A DNA stretch of 64,000 nucleotides. It comes from Agromyces rhizosphaerae (lineage in GTDB: Bacteria; Actinomycetota; Actinomycetes; Actinomycetales; Microbacteriaceae). This document shows, piece after piece, positions 1 through 10,645 of this stretch. Every line of letters begins with the position of its first letter. The first letter of the stretch is position 1. The notes beneath the pieces were generated by a model. It did not search any database. It saw nothing but the letters and a program-made list of their open reading frames with translations, and had not been told where the DNA came from. A program made the position numbers and the translations under genes. The stretch is taken from NCBI RefSeq assembly GCF_027925245.1, contig NZ_BSDP01000001.1, positions 1,178,001-1,242,000 of the forward strand, read 5' to 3'.

Positions 1-361
1 ACGTGAATTGGCCGATGAACACGAGCCCCATCGCGATGAGCACGACCCCCGCCACGCGGATGATCACGTCGGACCAGACCTTCAGCCACACCCCGAAGGC
101 GCCGGCGACGGCGTTGAAGAGCAGGAACACGAGCGTGAATCCGGCGATGAACAGCAGCACGCCGAGCACCAGCCGCCGCCGGTTGGCGCGCTCGGCCGAG
201 GCATCCGCCGACGCGTCGGCGAAGCCGCCGACGTAGCCCAGGTAGCCCGGCACCAGCGGCAGCACGCACGGCGAGAGGAAGGAGACGAGCCCGGCCGCGA
301 CCGCGATCGGGATGGCGACCAGCAGCTGGCCGTTCAGCACGACCTCGCCGATGCCGCCCAC
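1..361 (-). CDS. ccdA: Cytochrome c biogenesis protein CcdA (DsbD transmembrane domain), 3' end outside window
   Basis: This is the N-terminal 120 residues of a CcdA-type membrane protein, which passes electrons from cytoplasmic thioredoxin across the membrane to extracytoplasmic thiol proteins. The first membrane segment carries the family hallmark LSFLSPCVLPLVPGY with its redox cysteine. It is followed by a cytoplasmic stretch rich in Ala, Asp and Arg and then a second and third hydrophobic segment. I chose the GTG at 361, which lies one base after the stop of the upstream thioredoxin-like gene on the same strand, so the two are probably translationally coupled. The gene runs off the left edge. 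In this family's usual operon ResB and ResC/CcsA follow. Family assignment is firm; the exact start is inferred. Confidence 0.9.
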   Translation of the reverse strand, partial: MGGIGEVVLNGQLLVAIPIAVAAGLVSFLSPCVLPLVPGYLGYVGGFADASADASAERANRRRLVLGVLLFIAGFTLVFLLFNAVAGAFGVWLKVWSDVIIRVAGVVLIAMGLVFIGQFT

Positions 362-362
362 G

Positions 363-949
363 TCAGGCGCCCTCGTCGAGCACGTCGTTCACGATCGTCT
401 GCAGGTTCGAGCGGTTGAGCTGGCCGAGGATGCGCGCGGCCACGCGCCCCTCGGCGTCGAGCACGAGCGTCGTGGGCACTGCGTTGGGCGGCACGTCGCC
501 CGCGAACGCGAGCTGCACCGCGCCGTCGTTCGCGTCGACGATCGACGGGTAGGTGATGCCGTAGTCGGACTCGAAGCTCGCCGCGGTCGGCGCCTGGTCG
601 CGCACGTTCACGCCGAGCACGCTCGCGCCCGCGCCCGCGAACTCCTCGCTCACGGCCTGCAGGTCGGGCGCCTCGGCGCGGCACGGGGCGCAGCCGGCGT
701 ACCAGAAGTTGACGATCAGCACCTCGCCCGCGTAGTCGGCGGACGACACCTGCTCGCCCTCGATCGACTCCCCCGCGAACGCGATCGGCTCGCCGCGGTC
801 GGCGGGCGCGATCTCCGAGATGGTGCCGTCGCCGGCGATGTAGTTCTTGCCGCTGCCGTCGCGGTACTGGTCGGCGAGCGGATCGGACCCGCAGCCGGCG
901 AGCACGACGACGGATGCCGCGGCCAGCGCCACGGCGGCGAGACGGCGCA

Positions 950-950
<1 letters not shown>
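363..950 (-). CDS. ResA-like thioredoxin-fold lipoprotein
   Basis: A 195-residue secreted thiol-disulfide oxidoreductase, probably the extracytoplasmic reductant of apocytochrome c or a related thiol target. The N-terminus is a short charged segment and hydrophobic stretch ending in the lipobox LAGC, so it should be lipid-anchored. The redoxin domain (about residues 50-190) carries the active site WYAGCAPC and the cis-proline segment AVPTTLVLD. The ATG at 950 overlaps the stop of the histidine phosphatase by one base (TGATG), and ccdA starts one base after its own stop. It therefore sits in a tight three-gene operon. Longer upstream reading frames on this strand are not part of the protein because the lipoprotein signal fixes the start. 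Confidence 0.9.
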
Positions 951-1594
<644 letters not shown>

Positions 1595-1695
1595 GGCATC
1601 CAGTCTAGGCAGCGCGAATCCATGAGAATGCCGAGAACGTCGGGGCGACCCGCCCGGGGATCGCGCACAGGTGCGCGCGGGTAGGATGGTCGGCC

Positions 1696-3039
<1,344 letters not shown>

Positions 3040-3082
3040 CCGCTAGGCTTCCCGCGGGAGCGAACCTGCGGGGAGGGCGCGC

Positions 3083-4444
3083 ATGGCCGAGGAGCGACCT
3101 GGCGACGGAGCGGCCGAGGCGGACGTGCCCGACGGCGCGGCCGGAGCGCGCACGAGCGGCGCCGGCGACGCCGCCACGGCAGCCGACGTGCCCGACGGCA
3201 CCGGGAGGTCCGACCCGAAGCTGCTGCTGAAGCTCTCGATCCCCGCGATCGTCATCGGCATCGGCTCGGCGCTCGTGCTGGCGGGCCTCGACCTCGTCTC
3301 GGAGTGGGTGGACGAGTTCCTCTGGGACGTCGTGCCGGGCTGGGCGGGCGTCTCGGGCGATGCCCCGCTCTGGATCATCGGCGTGCTCACCCTCGCCGGC
3401 CTGCTGACCGGACTGATCGTGCGGTTCATGCCGGGCCACGGCGGGGAGGACCCGGCGACCGAGTCGCTCTTCCCCTCACCGATGGCGATGTCCGCCGTTC
3501 CGGGAGTCGCCCTCGCCGCGATCATCACGCTGTCGATGGGCGTGAGCCTCGGACCCGAGGGGCCCACCCTCGCCATCAACATCGCCCTCGCCGCGTGGGT
3601 CGGCAGGCGGTTCCTCCCGCAGCTGCCCATCGGCCCGCTCACCGTGATCGTCGTCTCCGGTACCGTGGGCGCGCTGTTCGGGTCGCCCGTCGGCGCCGCC
3701 CTGCTGGTGACGAGCGTCGCGATCGCGGTGCCGTCGAAGCGGCCGCTGTGGGATCGCATGTTCGCGCCGCTGATGGCCGCGGCCGCGGGCTCGATCACAA
3801 TGCACTTCCTCGGCGCGTACAGCCTCTCGGCCGGATCGCCCGAGTACGCGGCACCGGCCGCGATCGACTTCCTCTGGGGCGTGCTGGTGCTGCTCGCCGC
3901 GATCGCGGCGGGACTCGCACTCGTCTACGGGATGAAGCCGTTGCACCGGGTGTTCCACGCGATGCGGAACCCGATCATCCCGCTCACGATCGGCGGACTG
4001 ATCCTCGGGCTGCTCGGCGCGATCGGCGGGCCGATCACCCTGTTCAAGGGTCTCGACGAGCTGCAGGAGCTGACGAAGGAGGCCGCCGACTACGACGCCT
4101 GGCAACTCGCCGGGATCGTCGGCATCAAGATCGTCGCGCTGCTCATCGCCGCGGCGGCCGGATTCCGCGGCGGCCGGATCTTCCCGACCATCTTCATCGG
4201 CGGCGCCATCGGCATCCTCGCCGTGGCGATCGTGCCCGCCATCCCGGTCCCGGTCGCGATGGCCGCGGCCGTGCTCGGCGTCTGCCTCGTGGTCGTGCGC
4301 GACGGCTGGCTGTCCCTGTTCATCGCGATCGTGGTCGTCGGCGACATCGCCCTGCTGCCCATGCTGTGCGTGCTGATCCTCCCCGGCTGGCTGCTCGTCG
4401 CCCGGCTGCCCGAGATGCGCGTCGAGGAGGAACCCGCCGGCTGA
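3083..4444 (+). CDS. ClC-family ion channel/transporter
   Basis: A 453-residue polytopic membrane protein of the voltage-gated chloride channel superfamily. A hydrophilic Asp/Gly/Ala-rich N-tail (about 1-48) precedes some ten hydrophobic segments. Pore motifs are visible: SLGPEGPT near residue 155, the counterpart of the GREGP selectivity and gating-glutamate motif, and FRGGRIFPTIFIGG near residue 358, the counterpart of GGxFxP. Whether it is a channel or a proton-coupled exchanger is not decidable here. The start is an ATG at 3083 with GGGGAGGG just upstream. It is followed 58 bases later by a cation:proton antiporter on the same strand, so a role in ionic or pH balance is plausible. Confidence 0.9.
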   Translation: MAEERPGDGAAEADVPDGAAGARTSGAGDAATAADVPDGTGRSDPKLLLKLSIPAIVIGIGSALVLAGLDLVSEWVDEFLWDVVPGWAGVSGDAPLWIIGVLTLAGLLTGLIVRFMPGHGGEDPATESLFPSPMAMSAVPGVALAAIITLSMGVSLGPEGPTLAINIALAAWVGRRFLPQLPIGPLTVIVVSGTVGALFGSPVGAALLVTSVAIAVPSKRPLWDRMFAPLMAAAAGSITMHFLGAYSLSAGSPEYAAPAAIDFLWGVLVLLAAIAAGLALVYGMKPLHRVFHAMRNPIIPLTIGGLILGLLGAIGGPITLFKGLDELQELTKEAADYDAWQLAGIVGIKIVALLIAAAAGFRGGRIFPTIFIGGAIGILAVAIVPAIPVPVAMAAAVLGVCLVVVRDGWLSLFIAIVVVGDIALLPMLCVLILPGWLLVARLPEMRVEEEPAG

Positions 4445-4502
4445 GCGGCATCCGCCCGACCCGCCATCGACACGGCGCAACCGCTCGGGCAGAGTAGCGA
4501 GG

Positions 4503-5750
4503 GTGGAACTCCTCCTCGTCTTCGCCGTCGTGCTGCTCGTCGCGATCCTCATCTCCGGGCTCGCGCACCGCACGGTGCTGTCGACGACGGTGCTGTTCCT
4601 CGTGGCGGGGTTCCTGGTCGGCGACGGCATGCTGGGCTTCGTCCACTTCGGCGCGGACGACCCCACGGTCGAGATCATCTCGTCGCTCGCGCTGTTCGTC
4701 GTGCTCTTCACCGACGGACAGCAGGTCGGCATCCGCCAGCTGCGCGAGGCCTGGCGCCTGCCCGGCCGGGCGCTGCTGCTCGGGATGCCGCTGACGTTCG
4801 TGATCTCGGCCCTGCTCGGCGTCTGGCTGGTCGGCCTCGACTGGACCCAGGCGCTGCTCGTCGCCGCCGTGCTCGCACCCACCGACCCCGTGTTCGCGTC
4901 GGCGATCGTGGGCCGCGGCGAGATCCCGTACCGGGTGCGCCACCTGCTCGGCGTGGAGTCGGGCCTCAACGACGGACTCGCCCTGCCGGTCGTGCTCTTC
5001 CTCATCGCCGCGGCGGGCGGGCCGGACGCCGAGCCGCTCCAGCTGATCGAGGAGCTCTCCCTCGGCATCGTCGTCGGCATCGTCGTGCCCCTGGTCGTCA
5101 GCTGGCTGGTCCGCCGGCGGATGTTCTCGCGCACGCCGCTCTACGCCTCGCTCACCCCGGTCGCGGTGGGCCTGCTCGTGCTCGGCATCTGCGAGCTCAC
5201 CCACGCGAACCTGTACCTCGCGGCCTTCGCGGCGGGCATCACCATCGCCAGCGCGGCGCCGGAGATGCGCGAGGCGTACCAGGAGTTCGGCGAGCAGTTC
5301 TCCGAACTCATCAAGCTGCTCGCCGTGCTGCTGTTCGGCGCGCTCATCTCGCCGATGTTCCTCGCCGAGGTGCCGCTGGGCGGCTACGTGTTCGCGATCC
5401 TGCTGCTCGTCGTGGCGCGTCCGGTGGCCGTCGAGGTCTCGCTCCTCGGCAGCGGCATGCCGTGGCAGGAACGGCTCACCGCGGCCTGGTTCGGGCCCAA
5501 GGGCTTCGCCTCGGTGCTCTACGGGATCCTCGTGCTGCAGTCCGGCGCGCCCGCGGCGGACGAGATGTTCCACATCATCGTGGTGGCGATCGTCATCTCG
5601 ATCGTCGCGCACTCGTCGACGGACGTGCCGATCGCGGGATACTTCGCCCGGCGCTATCGCGAGCGGCTCGACACGACCCCCGCGGATCCGCACGATGACG
5701 GGGCGGAACCGCCCGGGGATCCGGATTCCGACACCGCGACGCGTTCCTAG
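4503..5750 (+). CDS. Cation:proton antiporter (CPA1/NhaP type)
   Basis: A 415-residue membrane antiporter expected to exchange Na+ or K+ for protons. About twelve hydrophobic segments are visible, with the ion-binding motif LAPTDPVFASAIV near residue 125 and ESGLNDGLALPV near residue 152, both typical of CPA1 exchangers. The C-terminus is a short acidic tail (about residues 385-415) rather than a long cytoplasmic regulatory domain. It starts at a GTG 58 bases after the ClC gene and reads in the same direction, suggesting co-transcription. The ion specificity is not known. Confidence 0.9.
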   Translation: MELLLVFAVVLLVAILISGLAHRTVLSTTVLFLVAGFLVGDGMLGFVHFGADDPTVEIISSLALFVVLFTDGQQVGIRQLREAWRLPGRALLLGMPLTFVISALLGVWLVGLDWTQALLVAAVLAPTDPVFASAIVGRGEIPYRVRHLLGVESGLNDGLALPVVLFLIAAAGGPDAEPLQLIEELSLGIVVGIVVPLVVSWLVRRRMFSRTPLYASLTPVAVGLLVLGICELTHANLYLAAFAAGITIASAAPEMREAYQEFGEQFSELIKLLAVLLFGALISPMFLAEVPLGGYVFAILLLVVARPVAVEVSLLGSGMPWQERLTAAWFGPKGFASVLYGILVLQSGAPAADEMFHIIVVAIVISIVAHSSTDVPIAGYFARRYRERLDTTPADPHDDGAEPPGDPDSDTATRS

Positions 5751-5828
5751 ACGCGGCGGTGCGAACAGCGCTACGGTCGGGAGTGGGCGGGGGGCCCCAC
5801 CTCCGCGGCTGACTCGAAAGGTTCGTCC

Positions 5829-6239
5829 ATGGACTTCTGGGCATCGTTCTGGAACATCATCTGGCTGTCGTTCGTGATCTTCATCTGGATCGCGTACCTG
5901 ATGGTCCTGTTCACCATCCTGGTGGACCTCTTCCGCGACCACGAGCTCAACGGCTGGTGGAAGGCGCTCTGGATCGTCTGCCTCATCTTCGTGCCGCTCA
6001 TCACGGCGCTGGTGTACCTGATCGCGCGCGGGCCGAACATGGCCAAGCGCCAGGCCGCGCAGGTGCGGGCGGCGCAGGAGGCGCAGGAGAGCTACATCCG
6101 GCAGGTCGCGACGCCGACCAGCGCCGCCGACGAGATCGCCAAGGCGAAGGCGCTCCACGAGGCGGGCACCATCTCCGACGCGGAGTTCGCGCTCCTCAAG
6201 GAGAAGGCGCTGAAGCCCGAGACGAACAACGTCGCCTGA
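5829..6239 (+). CDS. PLDc_N-type two-helix membrane protein with C-terminal SHOCT domain
   Basis: A 136-residue small membrane protein. Two hydrophobic helices (about residues 8-30 and 45-65) enclose a short basic/acidic loop ending in DHELNGWWKALW, as in the PLDc_N cardiolipin-synthase N-terminal domain. A charged linker leads to a SHOCT motif, AKALHEAGTISDAEFALLKEKAL, at the C-terminus (shown here split as AKALHEAG and EFALLKEKAL). SHOCT segments are oligomerisation or tethering modules and no enzymatic role can be read. The gene ends just before a strong bidirectional hairpin. Confidence 0.8.
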   Translation: MDFWASFWNIIWLSFVIFIWIAYLMVLFTILVDLFRDHELNGWWKALWIVCLIFVPLITALVYLIARGPNMAKRQAAQVRAAQEAQESYIRQVATPTSAADEIAKAKALHEAGTISDAEFALLKEKALKPETNNVA

Positions 6240-6254
6240 TCGCACGAGCGAACA

Positions 6255-6286
6255 CGGGGGCGGTGCCGGTGTCGGCACCGCCCCCG
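6255..6286. terminator. Bidirectional hairpin terminator
   Basis: A perfect 13-bp stem, CGGGGGCGGTGCC at 6255-6267 and its complement at 6274-6286, with a 6-base loop. It lies between the convergent SHOCT-domain and glutaredoxin genes. There is no clean U-tract, as is common in high-GC actinomycetes. Confidence 0.75.
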
Positions 6287-6305
6287 TCGTCGTTCGCGGG
6301 AGCGG

Positions 6306-6593
6306 CTACGCGTGCTCGAGCAGCGCGGACTTCAGGCGCACGGGGTCGACCCGCCAGTGCGCGTGCTCCTCGCCGTCGATGAGCAGCACCGGGATGAGCT
6401 CGGCGTAGCGCTCGCGCATCCGCTCGTCGTCGAGGATCGAGGCCTCCTCGTAGGCGACCCGCGGGCCGTCCGGCAGCGCGGCGAGCTCGTCGCGCACCGC
6501 CAGCACCACGTCGCGCGCGTCGTCGCAGAGGTGGCAGCCGGGCTTGCCCAGCAGGGTGATGCGGATGCCCGGGTCGGGCGCGTCGGTGCTCAT
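6306..6593 (-). CDS. Glutaredoxin-like protein
   Basis: A 95-residue thioredoxin-fold protein of the DUF836/glutaredoxin-like family. The redox motif is GKPGCHLCDDA near residue 17 (CHLC), followed by the conserved segment LIPVLLIDGEE with the cis-proline. It probably reduces cytoplasmic disulfides; the partner is unknown. I prefer the ATG at 6593 to the ATG nine bases upstream, because a minus-strand TAGAGT (6601-6606) ends 7 bases before 6593 and would place transcription at the codon itself. The upstream ATG would lie only two bases from the -10. Confidence 0.85.
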   Translation of the reverse strand: MSTDAPDPGIRITLLGKPGCHLCDDARDVVLAVRDELAALPDGPRVAYEEASILDDERMRERYAELIPVLLIDGEEHAHWRVDPVRLKSALLEHA

Positions 6594-6660
6594 GGCATCC
6601 ACTCTAGGTTCCCTGCGGGCACCGGATCCCCTCCGGACAGCACGACGCCGGACAGCACGA

Positions 6661-6686
6661 AGCCCCGGGCCGTACGGCTCGGGGCT
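6661..6686 (-). terminator. Hairpin terminator after bS22 gene
   Basis: An inverted repeat AGCCCCGGGCCG / CGGCTCGGGGCT with one G-T wobble and a very short apex. It sits just beyond the stop of the bS22 gene and before the glutaredoxin promoter. Confidence 0.6.
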
Positions 6687-6708
6687 CGGGCACAGCAGCC
6701 TGGCGCGA

Positions 6709-6807
6709 CTACTTCTTGTTGCGACGCTGGTGGCGCGTCTTGCGAAGGAGCTTGCGGTGCTTCTTCTTCGCCATGCGCTTGCGGCGCTTCTTGATCACAG
6801 AACCCAC
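6709..6807 (-). CDS. Small basic ribosomal protein bS22 (AURKAIP1/COX24-like), 32 residues
   Basis: A 32-residue, extremely basic peptide that begins GSVIKKRRKRMAKKKHRK and ends RHQRRNKK. Actinobacterial genomes carry an almost invariant protein of this size, described as 30S subunit protein bS22 and related to mitochondrial AURKAIP1. It is too short for most gene callers. The start is a GTG at 6807 with a GAGG ribosome-binding site about 8 bases upstream; a minus-strand TACACT at 6877-6882 is the probable -10, giving a leader of about 65 bases. The BldC-type gene lies upstream on the same strand. Confidence 0.92.
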   Translation of the reverse strand: MGSVIKKRRKRMAKKKHRKLLRKTRHQRRNKK

Positions 6808-6905
6808 GGAATACCTCACAGAACGTCTCGGGGTCGGCCGGGCGTGCCTCGGCCTGACGGCGATATGCCTCGGTGTAGTGTAGCCGATTCCGCTGGTCGC
6901 GGCGC

Positions 6906-7100
6906 TCAGGCGGTGTGGGCGACCCCGCCGCGCACCGCGTCGGCGATCGCCGACTCGGGCACGCGGAACGAGCGCCCGAACCGGATCGCGGGCAGCTCCC
7001 CCGCATGCACCAGCCGGTATACGGTCATCTTCGACACGCGCATGATCGCGGCGACCTCCGCCACGGTGAGGAACCGCACGTCCGACAGGTCATCCGCCAT
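6906..7100 (-). CDS. BldC-like MerR/excisionase-family DNA-binding protein
   Basis: A 64-residue one-domain winged helix-turn-helix protein. Its core, LTVAEVAAIMRVSKMTVYR followed by GELPAIRFGRSFRVPE, is the pattern shared by excisionase-like proteins and Streptomyces BldC, a developmental regulator. The start is an ATG at 7100 with GGAGG nine bases upstream. It sits between the ArsR-type gene and bS22, all on the minus strand. In actinomycetes that do not sporulate the targets are not established. Confidence 0.88.
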   Translation of the reverse strand: MADDLSDVRFLTVAEVAAIMRVSKMTVYRLVHAGELPAIRFGRSFRVPESAIADAVRGGVAHTA

Positions 7101-7115
7101 CGCCGATCGCCTCCG

Positions 7116-7568
7116 TCAGGGCTTGAGCTTCTGGGTCGCACCCTTGACCGCGGTGCTCGCGCGCTGCGTCGTGGAGCGCACCTGGTGCGCGGTCTCGGCA
7201 TACGCCTTGCCGAGCTTCTCGGCGAACGCGCGCTGCTCGTGCTTGAGCGTCTGCAACGCGAGCTCGGTGACGCGCTCCGCGTCGTTGCCGGCGAGGAACG
7301 GGTAGAGCCAGTCCTCGATGTGCTCGAGCGGCTCTGCGACGAGGTGGTAGTAGCGGTGCTGCCCCTCCTCGCGCACCTGCGCGAGACCGGCCTCCCGCAG
7401 CACCTTGAGATGCTTCGAGACCGTCGGCTGGCTGAGGCCGAGCGCAGCGACGATGTCGGAGACGCTCAGCTCCCCGACGCCGTCACCCGCGATCTCGGCC
7501 CGTTCGCGCAGCACACCGAGAATCTCTCGCCTGGTCGAATCCGCCACCACGTCGAAGATGTCCGCCAT
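7116..7568 (-). CDS. ArsR-family transcriptional regulator with C-terminal extension
   Basis: A 150-residue regulator. The winged helix domain (residues 1-95) has the recognition helix in LGLSQPTVSKHLKVLREAGL and the wing EEGQHRYYH. The last 50 residues form a basic, helical, Thr/Ala/Lys-rich tail not usual for short metal-sensing ArsR proteins, and no clear cysteine metal site is seen. It is divergent from trkH, separated by 94 bases. A minus-strand TAGCCT (7575-7580) ends 6 bases before the ATG, so the mRNA is probably leaderless. Control of the Trk genes is a reasonable guess from position only. Confidence 0.85.
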   Translation of the reverse strand: MADIFDVVADSTRREILGVLRERAEIAGDGVGELSVSDIVAALGLSQPTVSKHLKVLREAGLAQVREEGQHRYYHLVAEPLEHIEDWLYPFLAGNDAERVTELALQTLKHEQRAFAEKLGKAYAETAHQVRSTTQRASTAVKGATQKLKP

Positions 7569-7662
7569 GGGTCAAGGCTAGTCATTCCCGTTCAGGAGTA
7601 CCATGACTCTCCGGTACGGCCGCGGGGGTGCGGTCGCGACGCGGAACCGCGGAGGGATACGG

Positions 7663-9087
7663 ATGCGGACGGATGTCGGCGAGCGCAGGACGCCGATGGC
7701 ACGCGCGCGCAGCTTCGCCTCCGGCCTCGCCGAGAGCTCGCCCGCCCGCTTCGCGATCCTCATCTTCACGGGCCTCATCCTCGTGCTCACCGCGGTGCTC
7801 GCCCTGCCGATCTCCGCCGCCGACCGCTCGGCGACCCCGCTCGCCGACGCGCTCTTCACGGCGGTGAGCGCGATCTGCGTGACCGGGCTCGTCACGGTCG
7901 ACATGGCCACGCACTGGTCGACGTTCGGCAACGTGGCGATCCTGATCGGCCTGCAGGTCGGCGGCATCGGCGTGCTCACGCTGGCATCCATCCTCGGCCT
8001 CGTCGTCTCACGCCGGCTCGGCCTGCGCCAGAAGCTCATCGCCGCGAGCGACACGAACCCCATGCGCACCCATGCGGGCCCCGTCGCGGAGAGCCAGGCG
8101 GTGCGCCTCGGCGAGATCGGCGGCCTGCTCACGACCGTCGCGGTGAGCGTGCTGGCCATCGAGCTCGTCCTGACGATCCTGATCGTGCCGCACCTGCTGA
8201 TCCTGGGCTGGGAGCCGTGGCCGGCGATCTGGAAGGGCTTCTACTTCGCGGCATCCGCCTTCACCAACACCGGGTTCGTGCCGACCGTCGAGGGCATGGC
8301 GCCCTTCGCCGAGGACGTGTGGATGCTCACCGTCATCGGCCTCGGCGTGTTCGTCGGGAGCCTCGGCTTCCCCGTCATCTTCGCCCTCGCCCGCAAGGTG
8401 CGCTTCGGCGCCCGTTTCTCGGTGCACGTGAAGCTGACGCTCGTCGCAACCCTCGGGCTGCTCGTGGTCGGCGCGCTGTTCATCGCCACACTGGAATGGA
8501 ACCACCAGCCGACGCTCGGGTCGCAGGAGCCGTGGTTCCGTCCGATCACCGCGACGTTCCTGTCGATGATGACGAGATCCGGCGGATTCTCGACCGTCGA
8601 CGTCTCGCAGATGAACGGGTCGACCCTGCTCGGCATGGACATGCTCATGTTCGTCGGCGGCGGCTCGGCGTCGACCGCCGGCGGCATCAAGGTCACGACC
8701 CTCGCGGTGCTGTTCCTCGCGGCGTTCGCCGAGGCCCGCGGCGACCAGTCGATGAACGTGTTCGAGCGCCGGATCCCGAACGACGTGCTCCGCCTCGCGG
8801 TGAGCGTCGTGCTCTGGGGCGCGACCATCGTCGCGACCGCGGCGATCGCGATCCTGCACATCACGAAGGAACCGCTCGACGTCGTGCTCTTCGACACGAT
8901 CTCGGCGTTCGCGACCTGCGGGCTCAGCACCGACCTGCCCGGACGATCACCCGATTCGGTGAAGTACATCCTGTCGGCGACGATGTGGGCGGGGCGCGTT
9001 GGTACAGTGACGCTGGCTGCGGCCCTCGCCGCGTCCCAGCGCAGGCAGTTGTTCAAGCGGCCGGAAGAGAGGCCCATCGTTGGTTGA
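7663..9087 (+). CDS. trkH: TrkH-family potassium uptake membrane protein
   Basis: A 474-residue K+ translocating subunit of a Trk/Ktr system. It shows repeated membrane-pore-membrane units with selectivity-filter-like segments: FTAVSAICVTGLVT near residue 65, FFAASAFTNTGFVPT (nt 8245-8290), MTRSGGFSTVD and FATCGLSTDLP. An ATG 60 bases upstream is in frame, but the ATG at 7663 has an excellent GGAGGG site (7651-7656), which decides the start. The RCK subunit gene overlaps its 3' end by 8 bases, so the two are coupled. Confidence 0.92.
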   Translation: MRTDVGERRTPMARARSFASGLAESSPARFAILIFTGLILVLTAVLALPISAADRSATPLADALFTAVSAICVTGLVTVDMATHWSTFGNVAILIGLQVGGIGVLTLASILGLVVSRRLGLRQKLIAASDTNPMRTHAGPVAESQAVRLGEIGGLLTTVAVSVLAIELVLTILIVPHLLILGWEPWPAIWKGFYFAASAFTNTGFVPTVEGMAPFAEDVWMLTVIGLGVFVGSLGFPVIFALARKVRFGARFSVHVKLTLVATLGLLVVGALFIATLEWNHQPTLGSQEPWFRPITATFLSMMTRSGGFSTVDVSQMNGSTLLGMDMLMFVGGGSASTAGGIKVTTLAVLFLAAFAEARGDQSMNVFERRIPNDVLRLAVSVVLWGATIVATAAIAILHITKEPLDVVLFDTISAFATCGLSTDLPGRSPDSVKYILSATMWAGRVGTVTLAAALAASQRRQLFKRPEERPIVG

Positions 9088-9748
9088 TCGCATCAGACAC
9101 GACGCCCCGGTGCTCGTGATCGGCCTCGGCCGGTTCGGCGCCGCCACCGCGGGCCAGCTCGACCGCCTCGGCCGCGAGGTGCTCGCCATCGACGCGAGCG
9201 AGTCGCTCGTGCAGAAGTGGTCGGAGCGCGTCACGCACGCCGTCGTCGCCGACGCGAAGTCGATCGATGCGCTCCGCCAGATCGGCGCCCAGGACTTCTC
9301 GATCGCGGTCTGCGCGGTCGGATCGTCGGTCGAGGCATCCGTGCTCATCACCGCCAACCTGGTGGACCTGAAGATCCCCCAGATCTGGGCGAAGGCGATC
9401 AGCCAGTCGCACGGCAAGATCCTGGAGCGCATCGGCGCGAACCACGTCATCTACCCCGAGGCCGAGGCCGGCGAGCGCACGGCGCACCTGGTCAGCGGCC
9501 GGATGCTCGACTTCATCGAGTTCGACGACGACTTCGCGCTGGTGAAGATGTACCCCCCGCGCCCGATCCGCGGCAAGAACCTCACCGAGTCGGGCGTGCG
9601 CACCAAGCACAACGTGACGGTCGTCGGCGTGAAGAGCCCGGGCAAGCCCTTCACCTACGCGACCGAGCAGACCGTGGTGTCGAACCACGACCTCATCATC
9701 GTCTCGGGCACCGAGGGCGACATCGAGAAGTTCGCCTCGCTCGAGTAG
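9080..9748 (+). CDS. TrkA/KtrA-type RCK regulatory subunit
   Basis: A 222-residue cytoplasmic gating ring subunit. The Rossmann RCK_N domain starts with VLVIGLGRFGAATAGQL (GxGxxG), with an acidic nucleotide-binding residue in LAIDAS. An RCK_C domain begins near residue 140 and ends VSGTEGDIEKFA. One RCK unit makes it KtrA-like. The start codon is TTG at 9080 inside the trkH 3' end, read by coupling. Together with TrkH it forms the K+ channel. Confidence 0.93.
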   Translation: MVDRIRHDAPVLVIGLGRFGAATAGQLDRLGREVLAIDASESLVQKWSERVTHAVVADAKSIDALRQIGAQDFSIAVCAVGSSVEASVLITANLVDLKIPQIWAKAISQSHGKILERIGANHVIYPEAEAGERTAHLVSGRMLDFIEFDDDFALVKMYPPRPIRGKNLTESGVRTKHNVTVVGVKSPGKPFTYATEQTVVSNHDLIIVSGTEGDIEKFASLE

Positions 9749-9777
9749 CGGCGCGGCCCGGATCGCCGGGCGACGGC

Positions 9778-10623
9778 TCAGGCCCCGGCGGCCATCTCCC
9801 GGGCGCGCGCGAGCGCCGCGTCGGTGGCGCGGTCGAACACGTCCTGCAGCCCGGATGCCTCGAGCACGGCGATCGCGCGCTCGGTCGTGCCGTTCGGGCT
9901 GGTGACGCGGCGGCGCAGCTCGGCGGGCGGGTCGTCGGATGCCGCGAGCAGCTCGCTCGCGCCCCGGAACGTGCCCTCGACCATGAGCGACGCCTGCTCG
10001 GCGGTGAAGCCCTTGGCGACGGCCGTCGCAGTGAGCTGCTCGATCAGGTAGAAGACGTACGCGGGCCCTGAGCCCGAGATGGTCGAGAGGGCGTCGAGCT
10101 GCGACTCGGGCACCACGAGCACGCGGCCGACGGTCTCGAAGAGCGCGACCGCGACCGCGAGGTCGTCGTCGGTCGAGCGGGTTCCGGCCGAGAGGCCGGT
10201 CACGGCGCGGCCGACCACGGCAGGCGTGTTCGGCATCGAGCGGATCACGTGCACGTGCTCGGGGAGGTGCCGCTCGAACGTCCGGATCGTGACGCCGGCG
10301 GCGACGCTCACCACGAGCGTGCCGGGCTCGAGCGCATCGGCGATCTCGTCGAGCAGGTCGGGCACCATGGCCGGCTTGACGGCGACGACCACGATGCGCG
10401 CGCCGGCGACGGCCGCGCGATTGGCACCAGCATCCGTCTCGGTGGCGAACGCGGTGACCGTCTCGTGCACTTCCAGCTCTGCCGCGCGGGCCGCGCTGCG
10501 GTTCGTCGCGCGCACGCCCCCCTCGACCTCGACGCCGGGCTGCAGCAGGCCGGCGAGGACGGCGCGGGCCATCGAGCCGGCCCCCAGGAACGCGATTGTG
10601 GGCAGAACGACGGAGGTGGTCAC
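9778..10623 (-). CDS. proC: Pyrroline-5-carboxylate reductase
   Basis: A 281-residue enzyme that makes the last NAD(P)H-dependent reduction of proline synthesis. The Rossmann motif FLGAGSMARAVLAGL lies near residue 12 and the family signature ISGSGPAYVFYLIEQL near residue 165. Length is typical. It begins at a GTG at 10623, with a minus-strand TAGGAT ending 6 bases upstream. That hexamer overlaps the -10 of the divergent CDF gene. Confidence 0.95.
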   Translation of the reverse strand: MTTSVVLPTIAFLGAGSMARAVLAGLLQPGVEVEGGVRATNRSAARAAELEVHETVTAFATETDAGANRAAVAGARIVVVAVKPAMVPDLLDEIADALEPGTLVVSVAAGVTIRTFERHLPEHVHVIRSMPNTPAVVGRAVTGLSAGTRSTDDDLAVAVALFETVGRVLVVPESQLDALSTISGSGPAYVFYLIEQLTATAVAKGFTAEQASLMVEGTFRGASELLAASDDPPAELRRRVTSPNGTTERAIAVLEASGLQDVFDRATDAALARAREMAAGA

Positions 10624-10629
10624 CGCTCC

Positions 10630-10639
10630 ATCCTAGGAT
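10630..10639. promoter_or_regulatory. Palindromic -10 element serving proC and CDF gene in opposite directions
   Basis: The decamer ATCCTAGGAT is self-complementary. Read on plus it gives TAGGAT (10634-10639), 6 bases before the CDF ATG; read on minus it gives TAGGAT (10635-10630), 6 bases before the proC GTG. Both mRNAs would be leaderless, from start codons only 22 bases apart. Confidence 0.65.
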
Positions 10640-10645
10640 TGCCAC

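Noticed and set aside
7603..7662. Longer TrkH start at 7603
   Set aside because: The GGAGGG site and the beginning of the hydrophobic core both favour the ATG at 7663.
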